Assembly: GCF_024158125.1 (NCBI RefSeq)
Contig: NZ_JAMZFT010000004.1
Coordinates: 218,359-282,358, forward strand
Reading direction: 5' to 3'
Origin: Futiania mangrovi
GTDB lineage: Bacteria; Pseudomonadota; Alphaproteobacteria; Futianiales; Futianiaceae
DNA: 64,000 nucleotides
How positions within the stretch are numbered: the stretch's first letter is position 1; every line of letters starts with the position of its first letter. The notes under the pieces are model-generated. The model was not told where the DNA came from and did not search any database. It saw only the letters and a program-made list of their open reading frames with translations. Positions 33,931 to 41,776 of the stretch are shown here, one piece after another. Made by a program: the position numbers and the translations under genes.

Positions 33931-34795
33931 TGAGGGCCCCCATCAGCTTGGCGTTGAAGCCGTCCATGTCCGCGTTGAAGGCGTCGAGGTCGAAGTCGAC
34001 CTCCGCGATCTTCGGCGTGTAGCGGTTGGCCTGCACGTCGGCGAGCGTCTGGTCGTATTCCGCGCGGTCGATGGGGCGGAACTTCACGATGTCGCCCGGG
34101 TTGTGGAAGACCATGAAGTCGCGCAGGTAATTCGTTTCCTGCTTCGGGTCGAAGATGGTCATCGGCGTGATGCCGAACATCTGGTAGCCGCCAGCGCCGC
34201 GCACCGAATAGACGCAGGAGAAGCAGCCGCCGTAGCCGACCGTCTGCTTGGGCGTGTCGGTGCGGGGGCGCACATATTTCGGCACCTCGAGCTGCCGCGA
34301 CCGGTCGACCAGCTGGTAAAGGAAGGGCAGGCCCGCCACGAAGCCCACCATGGAGACGAACCACGGCTGGGAATGGTGGGCGGTGATGAAGTCCTCCACC
34401 GTGTCGAAGCCGTTGATCCGCGCGGCATAGTCGAGGTCGGTCCCGTTCGGGTCCTGGTGCCGGTCGCGGAAGCGCATCAGCGTCTCGTGCGTCCAGGGGT
34501 CGCGGTAGAAGACGGGGAAGTCGATGATGCGGGTCTTGAGCTTCTTCTCCGCGCTTTCGGCCGTGTGCTCCAGCGCCTTCAGTTCGGCCAGCATGTCGTC
34601 CGGCTTGATCCGGTCCGGGTCGAACTTGACCTGGAAGCTGGCGTTCGCCGGGCAGATCTCGGTCACGCCGTCGATCTCGGCGGCCCGGACCGCATTGGTC
34701 ATGGAGAGGCTCTTGAAGAAGGCGTCGAGCGACATCTCCTCGTCCATCTCGACGAAGATGTGCTCGTCGCCTCCGAATGAATAGCGTGTCTTCAT
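33920..34795 (-). CDS. PxpB-like / AHS1-domain protein
   Basis: A 291-residue KipI/PxpB family protein with YSFGGDEHIFVEMDEEMS at the start, FVAGLPFLYQL, YVRPRTDTPKQTVGYGG and RGAGGYQMFGITPM. The middle and C-terminal parts match the AHS1 cyclophilin-like fold. It is longer than PxpB of E. coli or KipI (about 220-240 residues), with extra residues around 70-150 (DPWTHETLMRFRDRHQDP), a feature closer to the urea-carboxylase AHS1 segment. With the PxpC-like partner it would form either a 5-oxoprolinase half or a carboxyltransferase. Confidence 0.88.
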   Translation of the reverse strand: MKTRYSFGGDEHIFVEMDEEMSLDAFFKSLSMTNAVRAAEIDGVTEICPANASFQVKFDPDRIKPDDMLAELKALEHTAESAEKKLKTRIIDFPVFYRDPWTHETLMRFRDRHQDPNGTDLDYAARINGFDTVEDFITAHHSQPWFVSMVGFVAGLPFLYQLVDRSRQLEVPKYVRPRTDTPKQTVGYGGCFSCVYSVRGAGGYQMFGITPMTIFDPKQETNYLRDFMVFHNPGDIVKFRPIDRAEYDQTLADVQANRYTPKIAEVDFDLDAFNADMDGFNAKLMGALNDV

Positions 34796-34805
34796 CGCAA
34801 ACCTC

Positions 34806-36170
34806 CTAGTCGGCGGTCAGGGGGTTGGTCTCGAGCCAGGGCTCGAGGAACTGCGTGTGGAACTCCCCCGCCCGCACCGCCGAGTCGGCGGCGAGCGCGG
34901 CATGGAGCGGGATGGTGGTCTTGGCGCCCTCGATCTTCAGGCGTGCGAGCGTCTCGGCCATCTTCGCGATGGCGGCTTCGCGCGTCGGCGCATGGACGAT
35001 CAGCTTGCCGAGCAGCGAGTCGTAGAAGGGCGGGATCTGGTAGCCCTCGTAGATCATCGCGTCGAAGCGGATACCGTCGCCCTCCGGCACCTCCAGCGTC
35101 CCGATCAGCCCGGGGAAGGGCATGAAGCTGTTGGCCGGGTCTTCGGCGTTGATCCGCACCTCGATGGCGTGGCCGTCGAGGCTTATGTCCTCCTGCCGCA
35201 TCGACAGGGGTGCGCCGCCCGCAACCCGGATCATCTCGGCGACGAGGTCGATGCCGGTCACCATCTCGGTCACCGGATGCTCGACCTGGATGCGGGTGTT
35301 CATCTCGATGAAGAAGAACTCGCCCGTCTTCGCGTCGTAGAGATATTCGAGCGTGCCCGCGCCGCGGTAGTTGACCGCCTCGGCAAGCCGGACGGCAGAG
35401 GCGCACAGCGTCTCGCGCGTCGCCGTGTCGAGGCAGGCGGCAGGCGCCTCCTCCCACACCTTCTGGCGGCGGCGCTGAAGCGAGCACTCGCGCTCGTAGC
35501 AATGCACCGCGCGCGTGCCGTCGCCCAGGATCTGCACCTCGATGTGGCGGGCGTCGCGGATGACACGTTCGAGATAGAGACCGCCGTCGCCGAAGGCCGC
35601 CTGCGCTTCCGAACGGGCCTGCGGGGCGAGGCGGCGCAGATCCTCCGGCGTTTCGGCGATGCGGATGCCGCGCCCGCCGCCACCCGCGGCGGCCTTGATC
35701 ATCACCGGGTAGCCGATCTTCTCCGCGGCGGCCGCGGCCTCGTCCGCGGTGCCCACGCGCCCGTCGGAACCGGGCACCACCGGCACGCCCGCAGCGATGG
35801 CGGCCTCGCGCGCGGCGGCCTTGTCGCCCATGCGGCGGATCGTGTCGGCGGAGGGGCCGACGAAGATCAGGCCCGCGGCCTCGACCGCCTCGGCGAAGCC
35901 CGCGTTCTCGGCAAGGAAGCCATAGCCGGGGTGAACCGCGTCGCAGCCTGTCTCCTTCGCGGCGGCGATCAGCGCCTCGATGTTGAGATAGGATTTCGCG
36001 GCCTGGGGCGGACCGACACAGACGGATGCGTCGGCGAGCTTCACGGCAAGCATGTCCGCGTCGGCCTCGGAGTAGGCCTGCACGGCCTCGATCCCCAGCG
36101 CATGGGCCGCGCGGACGATGCGGACCGCGATCTCGCCCCGGTTGGCGACGAAGAGGCGGCGAATGCCCAT
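34806..36170 (-). CDS. Biotin carboxylase subunit (AccC-like)
   Basis: A 454-residue ATP-grasp enzyme that carboxylates biotin on the carrier protein using ATP and bicarbonate. N-terminal FVANRGEIAVRIVRAAHALG, P-loop-like AAAGGGGRGIRIA, catalytic ERECSLQRRRQKVWEEAP and FIEMNTRIQVEHPVTEM are all intact. Length is standard for AccC. It is probably not the acetyl-CoA carboxylase subunit: accB here is a 78-residue domain with a different biotin motif and the neighbours are AHS1/AHS2 proteins. ATG 36170 lies 5 bases after the carrier gene. Confidence 0.92.
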   Translation of the reverse strand: MGIRRLFVANRGEIAVRIVRAAHALGIEAVQAYSEADADMLAVKLADASVCVGPPQAAKSYLNIEALIAAAKETGCDAVHPGYGFLAENAGFAEAVEAAGLIFVGPSADTIRRMGDKAAAREAAIAAGVPVVPGSDGRVGTADEAAAAAEKIGYPVMIKAAAGGGGRGIRIAETPEDLRRLAPQARSEAQAAFGDGGLYLERVIRDARHIEVQILGDGTRAVHCYERECSLQRRRQKVWEEAPAACLDTATRETLCASAVRLAEAVNYRGAGTLEYLYDAKTGEFFFIEMNTRIQVEHPVTEMVTGIDLVAEMIRVAGGAPLSMRQEDISLDGHAIEVRINAEDPANSFMPFPGLIGTLEVPEGDGIRFDAMIYEGYQIPPFYDSLLGKLIVHAPTREAAIAKMAETLARLKIEGAKTTIPLHAALAADSAVRAGEFHTQFLEPWLETNPLTAD

Positions 36171-36175
36171 GCGGC

Positions 36176-36412
36176 TCAACCCTCGAGCTCGACGATCACC
36201 GCGCCGGCGGCCACCGGCTCCTCGTTCTCCACGGCAAAGCGCTTCACCGTGCCGGCGGCGTCCGCTTTCACCTCGATGAAGGTCTTCATCACCTCGACGA
36301 GGCCGACCACGTCGCCCACCGCGACCGTGTCGCCCTCGGCCTTGAACGGCGGCTCCTCGGGCGAGGGGCGGCGGTAGAAGGTGCCGGGGATGGGAGAGCG
36401 GATGTCCGCCAT
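36176..36412 (-). CDS. Stand-alone biotin carboxyl carrier domain protein
   Basis: A 78-residue biotinyl domain. The biotinylation motif reads E-V-M-K43-T rather than the usual E-A-M-K-M, flanked by symmetric valine/glycine strands (GDTVAVGDVVGLVE before, GTVKRFAVENEEPVAAGAV after). It lacks the proline/alanine-rich N-terminal linker of AccB, so it is a minimal carrier like those fused to the C-terminus of urea carboxylase. It is 5 bases from the biotin carboxylase gene and presumably its partner. Confidence 0.9.
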   Translation of the reverse strand: MADIRSPIPGTFYRRPSPEEPPFKAEGDTVAVGDVVGLVEVMKTFIEVKADAAGTVKRFAVENEEPVAAGAVIVELEG

Positions 36413-36463
36413 GGGTGTCCTCCTTCGGGTCTGTATCGGTCTTTGCGGGCGCGTCCGCCGCGG

Positions 36464-37249
36464 TCAGGCGGCTTCGGCGAGGATCTCCTCCGCGGGCAGG
36501 ATGCGGATGCCGGCGTCGAGCAGGCCCTTGCGCACGGCCTTGCCGATCTGCAGCGCACCGGGCGTGTCGGAGTGGAAGCAGATCGACTCGAACTCGATGT
36601 CGATCACGTCGCCCTCTACCGTCTTCACCTTGCCCTCGGTGCAGGCACGCAGGCACTTCTCCGCGACCTCTTCCGGGTTCAGCGCGCGCATCCGGCGGGT
36701 GAAGACGATGCTGCCGGTGTTGGAATAGTCGCGGTCCGCGTAGAACTCCCGCACGGTCTTGAGCCCCGCGGCCTTGGCGATGCGGTAAGTTTCGGACACG
36801 TGCATGCAGAACACGGCCGTCTCCGGGCTGCACTTCGCCAGCGCGTCGACCAGCAGTGACGAAAGCTCCACGCTCCGCGCGGCCTCCATGTAGAGTGCGC
36901 CGTGCGGCTTCACATGCTGCAGCTTGGTGCCGTGGCGGCGCGTGAACTCGCGCAGCGCGCCGACCTGGTAGAGGATGTCGTTGACCAGTTCCTCAGGGTT
37001 GGCCTGGATCACCCGGCGTCCGAACCCCTGCAGGTCGTTGTAGCCCGGGTGTGCGCCGACGGCGACGCCGCGCTCCACCGCGCCCTTGACCACCTTGTCC
37101 ATCAGGTTCGGATCGCCGGCGTGGAAGCCGGTTGCGACATTGGCGGAGCTTATCAGCTCCATCAATTCCTCGTCCGACGCCTCGCTGATCCGCCAGTAGC
37201 CGAAATTCTCACCGAGGTCGCAGTTCAGGTCGATCGTTTGCCGTCTCAC
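36464..37249 (-). CDS. PxpA-like LamB/YcsF family protein
   Basis: A 261-residue protein opening with [15 protein letters not shown], the metal-site start of LamB/YcsF proteins, then [35 protein letters not shown] and [12 protein letters not shown]. PxpA is the ring-opening subunit of ATP-dependent 5-oxoprolinase, with PxpB and PxpC. GTG 37249 was chosen because GAGGATGCACC precedes it and homology starts at the next residues. First gene of the eleven-gene operon; it is divergent from a LysR-type regulator. Confidence 0.9.
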   Translation of the reverse strand: MRRQTIDLNCDLGENFGYWRISEASDEELMELISSANVATGFHAGDPNLMDKVVKGAVERGVAVGAHPGYNDLQGFGRRVIQANPEELVNDILYQVGALREFTRRHGTKLQHVKPHGALYMEAARSVELSSLLVDALAKCSPETAVFCMHVSETYRIAKAAGLKTVREFYADRDYSNTGSIVFTRRMRALNPEEVAEKCLRACTEGKVKTVEGDVIDIEFESICFHSDTPGALQIGKAVRKGLLDAGIRILPAEEILAEAA

Positions 37250-37508
37250 GGTGCATCCTCCGCTGGTCGCGCCGTTGGATCGCCCCCCGGGTGGCGCGGT
37301 CGTCTTGGTGAAAGGGTCGGCCCTCAAGGGGTATGGAATCAAATCGAAAAATATGTGCTTGCGAATTCTCCCTATCCGATAAACGATGTTCCGGCGAATT
37401 CACGAATTATTGTTTTTGGTCAAATGGTTGATGGGTGGGTTCATGCGAACCCCCATACCAGTCTTCTGAGAAATCGATGGTGCAGTATCTGTTTTTGTTG
37501 GGGGCGCG
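37250..37508. promoter_or_regulatory. Divergent regulatory region between the pxpA operon and the lysR gene
   Basis: 259 bases that become AT-rich around 37330-37430. Direct repeat GCGAATTC occurs at 37361-37368 and 37394-37401, 33 bases apart (about three helical turns), with a third CGAATT at 37403-37408. Repeats on one face of the helix fit a LysR tetramer, though no clean T-N11-A palindrome was found. Both divergent promoters must lie here. Confidence 0.55.
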
Positions 37509-38417
37509 ATGAATTTCCGCCATGTGAAGTACTTCGTTGCAACCGCGGAACTGGGGCAGGTCTCCCGCGCAGCGATGGAGTTGTCGATCTCGCAATCGGC
37601 CATCACGACGGCGATCAAGGAGCTGGAGGCGCAGGCCGGCGCGAAGCTGTTCGACCGCACCGCGCAGGGCATGGAACTGACGCAGGCGGGGCGGAGGTTC
37701 CTTGCCTCCGCCTACCGCATCCTCGCCTCCATCGAGGAGGCGCTGAGCCCCGGCGTCGCGGACGAGGGCATCACGGGGACCCTGTCAGTCGCGGCGTCCT
37801 ACACGGTCCTCGGCTATTTCCTGCCGCAGCACCTTGGCCGGCTCGAACGCCGCTACCCCAATCTCAAGATCCAGCTCTACGAGCTGAGCCGGGAGATGAT
37901 CGAGGACGGGCTCGTCACCAACCGCTTCGACATGGCGGTGGTGCTGACCTCCAACGTGAACAATCCGGAGCTTTCGACGGACACGCTGCTGAGTTCCCAG
38001 CGCCGGTTGTGGGTGCCGTCCGGGCACCCGCTGCTGAGCGCGGAAAGCGTGGGCTTCCGGGAGATCTCGCGCGAGCCCTACATCATGCTGACGGTCGACG
38101 AGGCGGCGCACACGACCCTGCGCTACTGGAACCGGACGGACTACCAGCCCTCGGTGCGGCTGAGGACCTCCTCGATCGAGGCGGTCCGCTCCATCGTGGC
38201 GAACGGGCAGGGGGTAACGATCCTGTCGGACATGGTCTACCGGCCCTGGTCGCTGGAGGGAAAGCGGATCGAGACGATCATTCCGTCGGAGCCCGTGCCC
38301 TCCATGAACATCGGCCTCGCTTGGCGCAAGGGCGTGGAACTGACGCCCTCCATGCGGCTCTTCCGCGAGTATTTCAGCGAAACCTACCAGACGCCGCAGA
38401 GCTATCTGCCGCGTTAG
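37509..38417 (+). CDS. LysR family transcriptional regulator
   Basis: A 302-residue regulator. N-terminal winged helix-turn-helix at 1-60: MNFRHVKYFVATAELGQVSR, then AAMELSISQSAITTAIKELE and LFDRTAQGMELTQAGRRFL. The C-terminal effector domain has the usual two-lobe pattern with GITGTLSVAASYTVLGYFLP and VANGQGVTILSDMVYR. It is divergent from the pxpA-carboxylase-biotin operon, the classical position for a LysR regulator, and a cupin gene follows 29 bases after it. Ligand probably the imported substrate or its product. Confidence 0.92.
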   Translation: MNFRHVKYFVATAELGQVSRAAMELSISQSAITTAIKELEAQAGAKLFDRTAQGMELTQAGRRFLASAYRILASIEEALSPGVADEGITGTLSVAASYTVLGYFLPQHLGRLERRYPNLKIQLYELSREMIEDGLVTNRFDMAVVLTSNVNNPELSTDTLLSSQRRLWVPSGHPLLSAESVGFREISREPYIMLTVDEAAHTTLRYWNRTDYQPSVRLRTSSIEAVRSIVANGQGVTILSDMVYRPWSLEGKRIETIIPSEPVPSMNIGLAWRKGVELTPSMRLFREYFSETYQTPQSYLPR

Positions 38418-38446
38418 ACTCCCCGAACCGAACAAGGAGACGCCCC

Positions 38447-38734
38447 ATGCGACCCAAGGCCGTTCCCGTCCGCAGGATCGAGAACGAGGTGACCATCGTC
38501 ACGGAATGGCAATTCGAGAAAGACGCGGAGACGGGCTGGCACCGCCACGAATACGATTACCTCGTGATGCCGCGCGGGGCGGGCCGCCTGCTGATCGAAA
38601 GCGCAGAGGGAGAGGCGATTGCCGAGCTTTCGCCCGACAATCCCTATTTCCGGCAGGCTGGCGTCGAACACAATGTCGTCAACGCGACCGGTGCGTCCTT
38701 CGCCTTCGTCGAGGTCGAGTTCAAGCGCCGCTGA
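38447..38734 (+). CDS. Small cupin-domain protein
   Basis: A 95-residue single-domain cupin. Motif 1 is present in part as GWHRHEYDYLVMPRGAG (the H-x-H metal ligands and later E), and motif 2 as AGVEHNVVNATG with its histidine. Metal binding is plausible. RBS AAGGAGA. It lies behind the LysR gene in the same direction and probably belongs to the same transcript; it may bind or convert the effector. No firm function. Confidence 0.8.
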   Translation: MRPKAVPVRRIENEVTIVTEWQFEKDAETGWHRHEYDYLVMPRGAGRLLIESAEGEAIAELSPDNPYFRQAGVEHNVVNATGASFAFVEVEFKRR

Positions 38735-38750
38735 GAGGCGCAAGGCCCAC

Positions 38751-39059
38751 TCAGGACGCCGCGGGGCCAGCGTCGTCCAGGTCGACCGTGACGTTCGTCA
38801 CCTGCGGTTCCACGGCTTGCACGGCCTTGCGCTCCTCGTCGGTCCATGCCGCGACCAGGATCAGTTGCGCGGGCGTGCCTGCACCGTTGGCCTGATCGGC
38901 CGGCACGGGCTCGAAAACGAAGAGTCCCTCCTGGCCGAGGTAGAAGGTGTGGTCGCCAAGCGCGTTGCGCAGTGTCTCCATCGCGGGGTTCTCTTCCTCG
39001 ACCGGCTCGACGTCGAGCGCGTTTCGGACGGCGGTTACCTGGGCTTCGGTGAGTCGCAT
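38751..39059 (-). CDS. Hypothetical protein, 102 residues
   Basis: Acidic small soluble protein, not recognised. N-terminal MRLTEAQVTAVRNALDVEPV suggests a helix, followed by a short beta-rich middle (HTFYLGQEGLFVFEPV, then AQLILVAAW) and an acidic tail. No signal peptide or membrane segment. RBS AAGAGGATCAC supports ATG 39059. Convergent with the cupin gene, 16 bases apart. Codon use is like its neighbours, so it is probably real. Confidence 0.65.
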   Translation of the reverse strand: MRLTEAQVTAVRNALDVEPVEEENPAMETLRNALGDHTFYLGQEGLFVFEPVPADQANGAGTPAQLILVAAWTDEERKAVQAVEPQVTNVTVDLDDAGPAAS

Positions 39060-39397
39060 GTGATCCTCTTCTCATGTGGGATGGTCTGGAAACGAAGGGG
39101 GCAGACCCCGGGCGAAGACCCGGAAGGCCCTTCGACATGAACGGAAGACTTGGCTGTGAACGTCCGTCGTTCGTGTGAGGCGCCGCCCATCCCCTGCATG
39201 GGGTTGGAAGACATGGCGGTGCACATCCTTGCGCGGACAAGCCGTTCCGGCACCGCGCGGCTTCGGGTCGAGCCCCCTGGCTCACCGCTCAACCTAGTGG
39301 CTTTTTCCCATCAGTTCAAACCGTGGGGGCGCCGTGCTTGAAAGGGCGCGCGCGGTTTCCCAAGATCGCCCGTCAGGGCCTTGCGGAAGGGGGCAGC
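39060..39397. other. 338-base gap between the hypothetical gene and the ion channel
   Basis: Both flanking genes start from this gap, in opposite directions. I see no convincing open frame, RNA gene, repeat or palindrome in it. It presumably holds the two promoters. Confidence 0.5.
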
Positions 39398-40174
39398 ATG
39401 AGCGGGCGCGAAAAGCGGTATCCCAGGCTTCGGGAGCTTTATCTGGGACGCAGCCCGGCAGCGGTGCGATTCCGGTTTGCCCAACTCGTGCTCGATCTCG
39501 CGGTGATCGCGCTCTTTTTCCTGACGACCGTGATCGGGACGCCCGCCTGGATCCTCGTGGCCGATCTTGTCTTCGCGGCACTGATCGGCGCGGATCTCGT
39601 CGCACGCTGGCTTGTCGCGTCCGACCGGCGCAAGCTCGTGCTCGATCCGTTCACCTGGGCGGACATCGCGGTGCTGTTCAGCCTACTCGCGCCCCTGGTG
39701 TTCGGGAATTTCGCCTATCTGCGGGTGCTGCGGGCGCTGCGGATCCTGCGTTCCTACCACGTGCTGCGGGAATTGCGCCGCTCCAACAGCATCTTCGAGG
39801 AGCACGAGGAGGTACTGCAACGCAGCCTGAACCTCGTCGTCTTCATCGTGATCGTGTCGGCCACCGTGTTCGTCTTCCAGGAGGGGCGGAACCCCGCCAT
39901 CGCCAACTATCTCGACGCGGTCTATTTCACCGTGACGGCGCTGACCACGACGGGCTTCGGCGACATCACGCTGGTGGGAACGAGCGGGCGGCTTCTTTCC
40001 ATCCTGATCCTTGTGGGAGGGGTCGGGCTCTTCCTGCAACTCGCGCAGTCGATCTTCCGGCCCAAGAAGGTCGACTTCACCTGCCCGGGCTGCGGGCTGA
40101 CGCGGCATGAGCGCGACGCCGTACACTGCAAGCATTGCGGGCGCGAACTGAAGATCGAGACGGAGGGGGCCTGA
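39398..40174 (+). CDS. Voltage-sensor-like potassium channel with C-terminal zinc ribbon
   Basis: A 258-residue six-helix ion transporter. Helices about 27-46, 50-72, 85-103, the S4 segment RVLRALRILR at 109-118 with arginines at every third position and more basic residues to 128, then a pore loop with selectivity filter TTTGFGD at 183-189 and S6 at 199-219. The GFGD filter fits K+ selectivity. The last 35 residues are unusual: C229-x2-C232 and C244-x2-C247 form a rubredoxin/zinc-ribbon-like motif in the cytoplasm, suggesting metal or redox gating. ATG 39398 lies behind GGAAGGGGG; the longer frame upstream has no RBS. Confidence 0.9.
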   Translation: MSGREKRYPRLRELYLGRSPAAVRFRFAQLVLDLAVIALFFLTTVIGTPAWILVADLVFAALIGADLVARWLVASDRRKLVLDPFTWADIAVLFSLLAPLVFGNFAYLRVLRALRILRSYHVLRELRRSNSIFEEHEEVLQRSLNLVVFIVIVSATVFVFQEGRNPAIANYLDAVYFTVTALTTTGFGDITLVGTSGRLLSILILVGGVGLFLQLAQSIFRPKKVDFTCPGCGLTRHERDAVHCKHCGRELKIETEGA

Positions 40175-40189
40175 GCGGGCGGGGGGCTT

Positions 40190-40885
40190 TCAGTCCGCGA
40201 TCGTCGGACCCGTCTTCTGGACGAGCCCATCCTCGTCGCGGCCCGCGCGATTGATCGCCGTGCTGACCGGCGTCGCCTTCAGGCGCCCGTCGGGCCATGG
40301 GCGCAGCAGCGCGGCTGCCGCGTCCGGATCGCCCGTGAGCCAGGTCTCGAAGTTTTCCGCCGCGAGGATCACCGGCATCCGGTCGTGGATGCGCGCGGCG
40401 AGCCGGTTCGCTTCGGTCACGACGATGGTCATGCTCTCGATCGCGTCAGGGGTGTTTTCGCCGCCGTCTTCGGGTTTCCACCGTTCCCATAGGCCCGCGA
40501 AGGTCATCGGTCCCTCGTCCTTCGGCTGGATGAGGTAGGGTTGCTTGCCGTGCCCGGTCGCCTGCCATTCGTAGAAGCCCGTGGCGGGCACGAGGCAGCG
40601 GCGCGCCCGGAAGGCTGCGCGGAAGGCGGGTTTCTCCCGCACCGTCTCGGCCCGCGCGTTGAACATGGAATAGCGGCTGTCCGGCCCCTTGCTCCAGGCG
40701 GGCACGAGGCCCCAGCGTACCTGTTGGAAGGTGCGCGCGTTGCCCTCCATCCGGACGATGCCCGTCTCCTCCGTCGGCGCGATGTTCCATCGGGGCGCAA
40801 GGTTGGGTGCGGCCTGGGCGGCCGTGAGGTTGTAGAGGGCGCGGATTTCCGCCCAGGTCATGGTGTTGGTGAAGCGGCCGCACAT
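40190..40885 (-). CDS. SOS response-associated peptidase family protein (SRAP/YedK-like)
   Basis: A 231-residue SRAP-domain protein. The catalytic C2 follows Met1 directly (MCGRFTNT) and forms the DNA crosslink at abasic sites. Other family marks are RWNIAPTEE, RWGLVPAW, FNARAETVREKPAF, RCLVPATGFYEWQ and RIHDRMPVIL with the active-site histidine. It shields abasic sites in single-stranded DNA as a thiazolidine crosslink. Start ATG 40885 is required, since only Met removal exposes C2. Convergent with the channel gene. Confidence 0.94.
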   Translation of the reverse strand: MCGRFTNTMTWAEIRALYNLTAAQAAPNLAPRWNIAPTEETGIVRMEGNARTFQQVRWGLVPAWSKGPDSRYSMFNARAETVREKPAFRAAFRARRCLVPATGFYEWQATGHGKQPYLIQPKDEGPMTFAGLWERWKPEDGGENTPDAIESMTIVVTEANRLAARIHDRMPVILAAENFETWLTGDPDAAAALLRPWPDGRLKATPVSTAINRAGRDEDGLVQKTGPTIAD

Positions 40886-40901
40886 GGATGCCGCCCCCCG
40901 C

Positions 40902-41711
40902 CTATGTCGTCAGCAGCAGGGCAAGCTGGCGAGAGCGGGCGACCAGCGCGCCGGTCTCGTCCCACAACTCCCCGTCCTCGACGAGCATGCCGTTGTGCAG
41001 GTCGCGGGTGCGGAAGCGCCCGGCGATCCAGCCCGGCGCCGGCACGCGGCGCACCTGCACGGTCAGTTCGACCGTCGGCACCCAGCCGACCGCGCCGAGA
41101 AGCCCGTATAGCGAAGGCGGAAAGGCGTCGGCGAACAGGATGAGCGACAGGGGATCGGGCGCGCGTCCGTCGCGGAAGCGGACCCAGCCCGCCATCTCCG
41201 CCCGGCCGGCGGCGCCTGCGTCCGTGAAATCGGGATGCACGCGGATGTCGAGGCGCTTCAGGATCGCGAGGTCGACACCCTGCGCCATGCTGTCCCGGTT
41301 GGAGCACGCCTCCGGCGGCGGCAGGTCGTCGGGACGCGGGATGGTCAGTTCGGGTCCCCCGCTGTCGGCTCCGAACTGCGCGGCATCGGCGAAGCCTGCC
41401 ATGAGGCGGATTCGTTCCTGTCCGTCCTGGTGCAGCGTTGCGGTCGCGGTCGCCATGCGGCGGCCCGCGCGGACGAGCGAGGTGCGCACCTCCGCCGGTT
41501 TCTCCGCGAGGCCGGGGCGCAAATAATGCGTGGTCACGGTCGCGGGGAAGTCCCGCCCCGTCACCTGCGCCATGGCGTTGAGCGCGATCCCGGCGAGGTA
41601 GCCGCCGTTCGGGTTGCCGCCGATGCTCCAATGGGGCGTGACGGCTGCGGCCCAGCGGTCCTCGCCCGCCGCGCTGACGGCGGTCTCGATGTCATAGTGC
41701 CAGTTGGACAT
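40902..41711 (-). CDS. Acyl-CoA thioesterase family protein (double hotdog, TesB-like)
   Basis: A 269-residue protein with two hotdog halves. N-terminal WSIGGNPNGGYLAGIALNAM and TTHYLRPGLAEKPAEVRTSL match the thioesterase-like superfamily, and the second half has RTRDLHNGMLVEDGELWDE, which holds the conserved D-x-H-N-G helix. It probably hydrolyses an acyl-CoA or acyl-carrier thioester in the cytoplasm; chain length not readable. 16 bases upstream of the SRAP gene on the same strand. Confidence 0.85.
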   Translation of the reverse strand: MSNWHYDIETAVSAAGEDRWAAAVTPHWSIGGNPNGGYLAGIALNAMAQVTGRDFPATVTTHYLRPGLAEKPAEVRTSLVRAGRRMATATATLHQDGQERIRLMAGFADAAQFGADSGGPELTIPRPDDLPPPEACSNRDSMAQGVDLAILKRLDIRVHPDFTDAGAAGRAEMAGWVRFRDGRAPDPLSLILFADAFPPSLYGLLGAVGWVPTVELTVQVRRVPAPGWIAGRFRTRDLHNGMLVEDGELWDETGALVARSRQLALLLTT

Positions 41712-41776
41712 GGGCCGGGACTTTGCCAGCAGGCTCGCCCCTTGTGAACCCGTGCAGCGCGCGGGCGGCCCCTGCG

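Noticed and set aside
34806..36412. Calling the biotin carboxylase and carrier accC/accB of acetyl-CoA carboxylase
   Set aside because: The carrier lacks the AccB linker, has an E-V-M-K-T motif, and the partners are AHS1/AHS2 proteins instead of fabF/aroQ-type neighbours.
37374..37387. ATC-N8-GAT palindrome as a LysR T-N11-A box
   Set aside because: The spacing gives T-N10-A, not T-N11-A, and the arms are only three bases.
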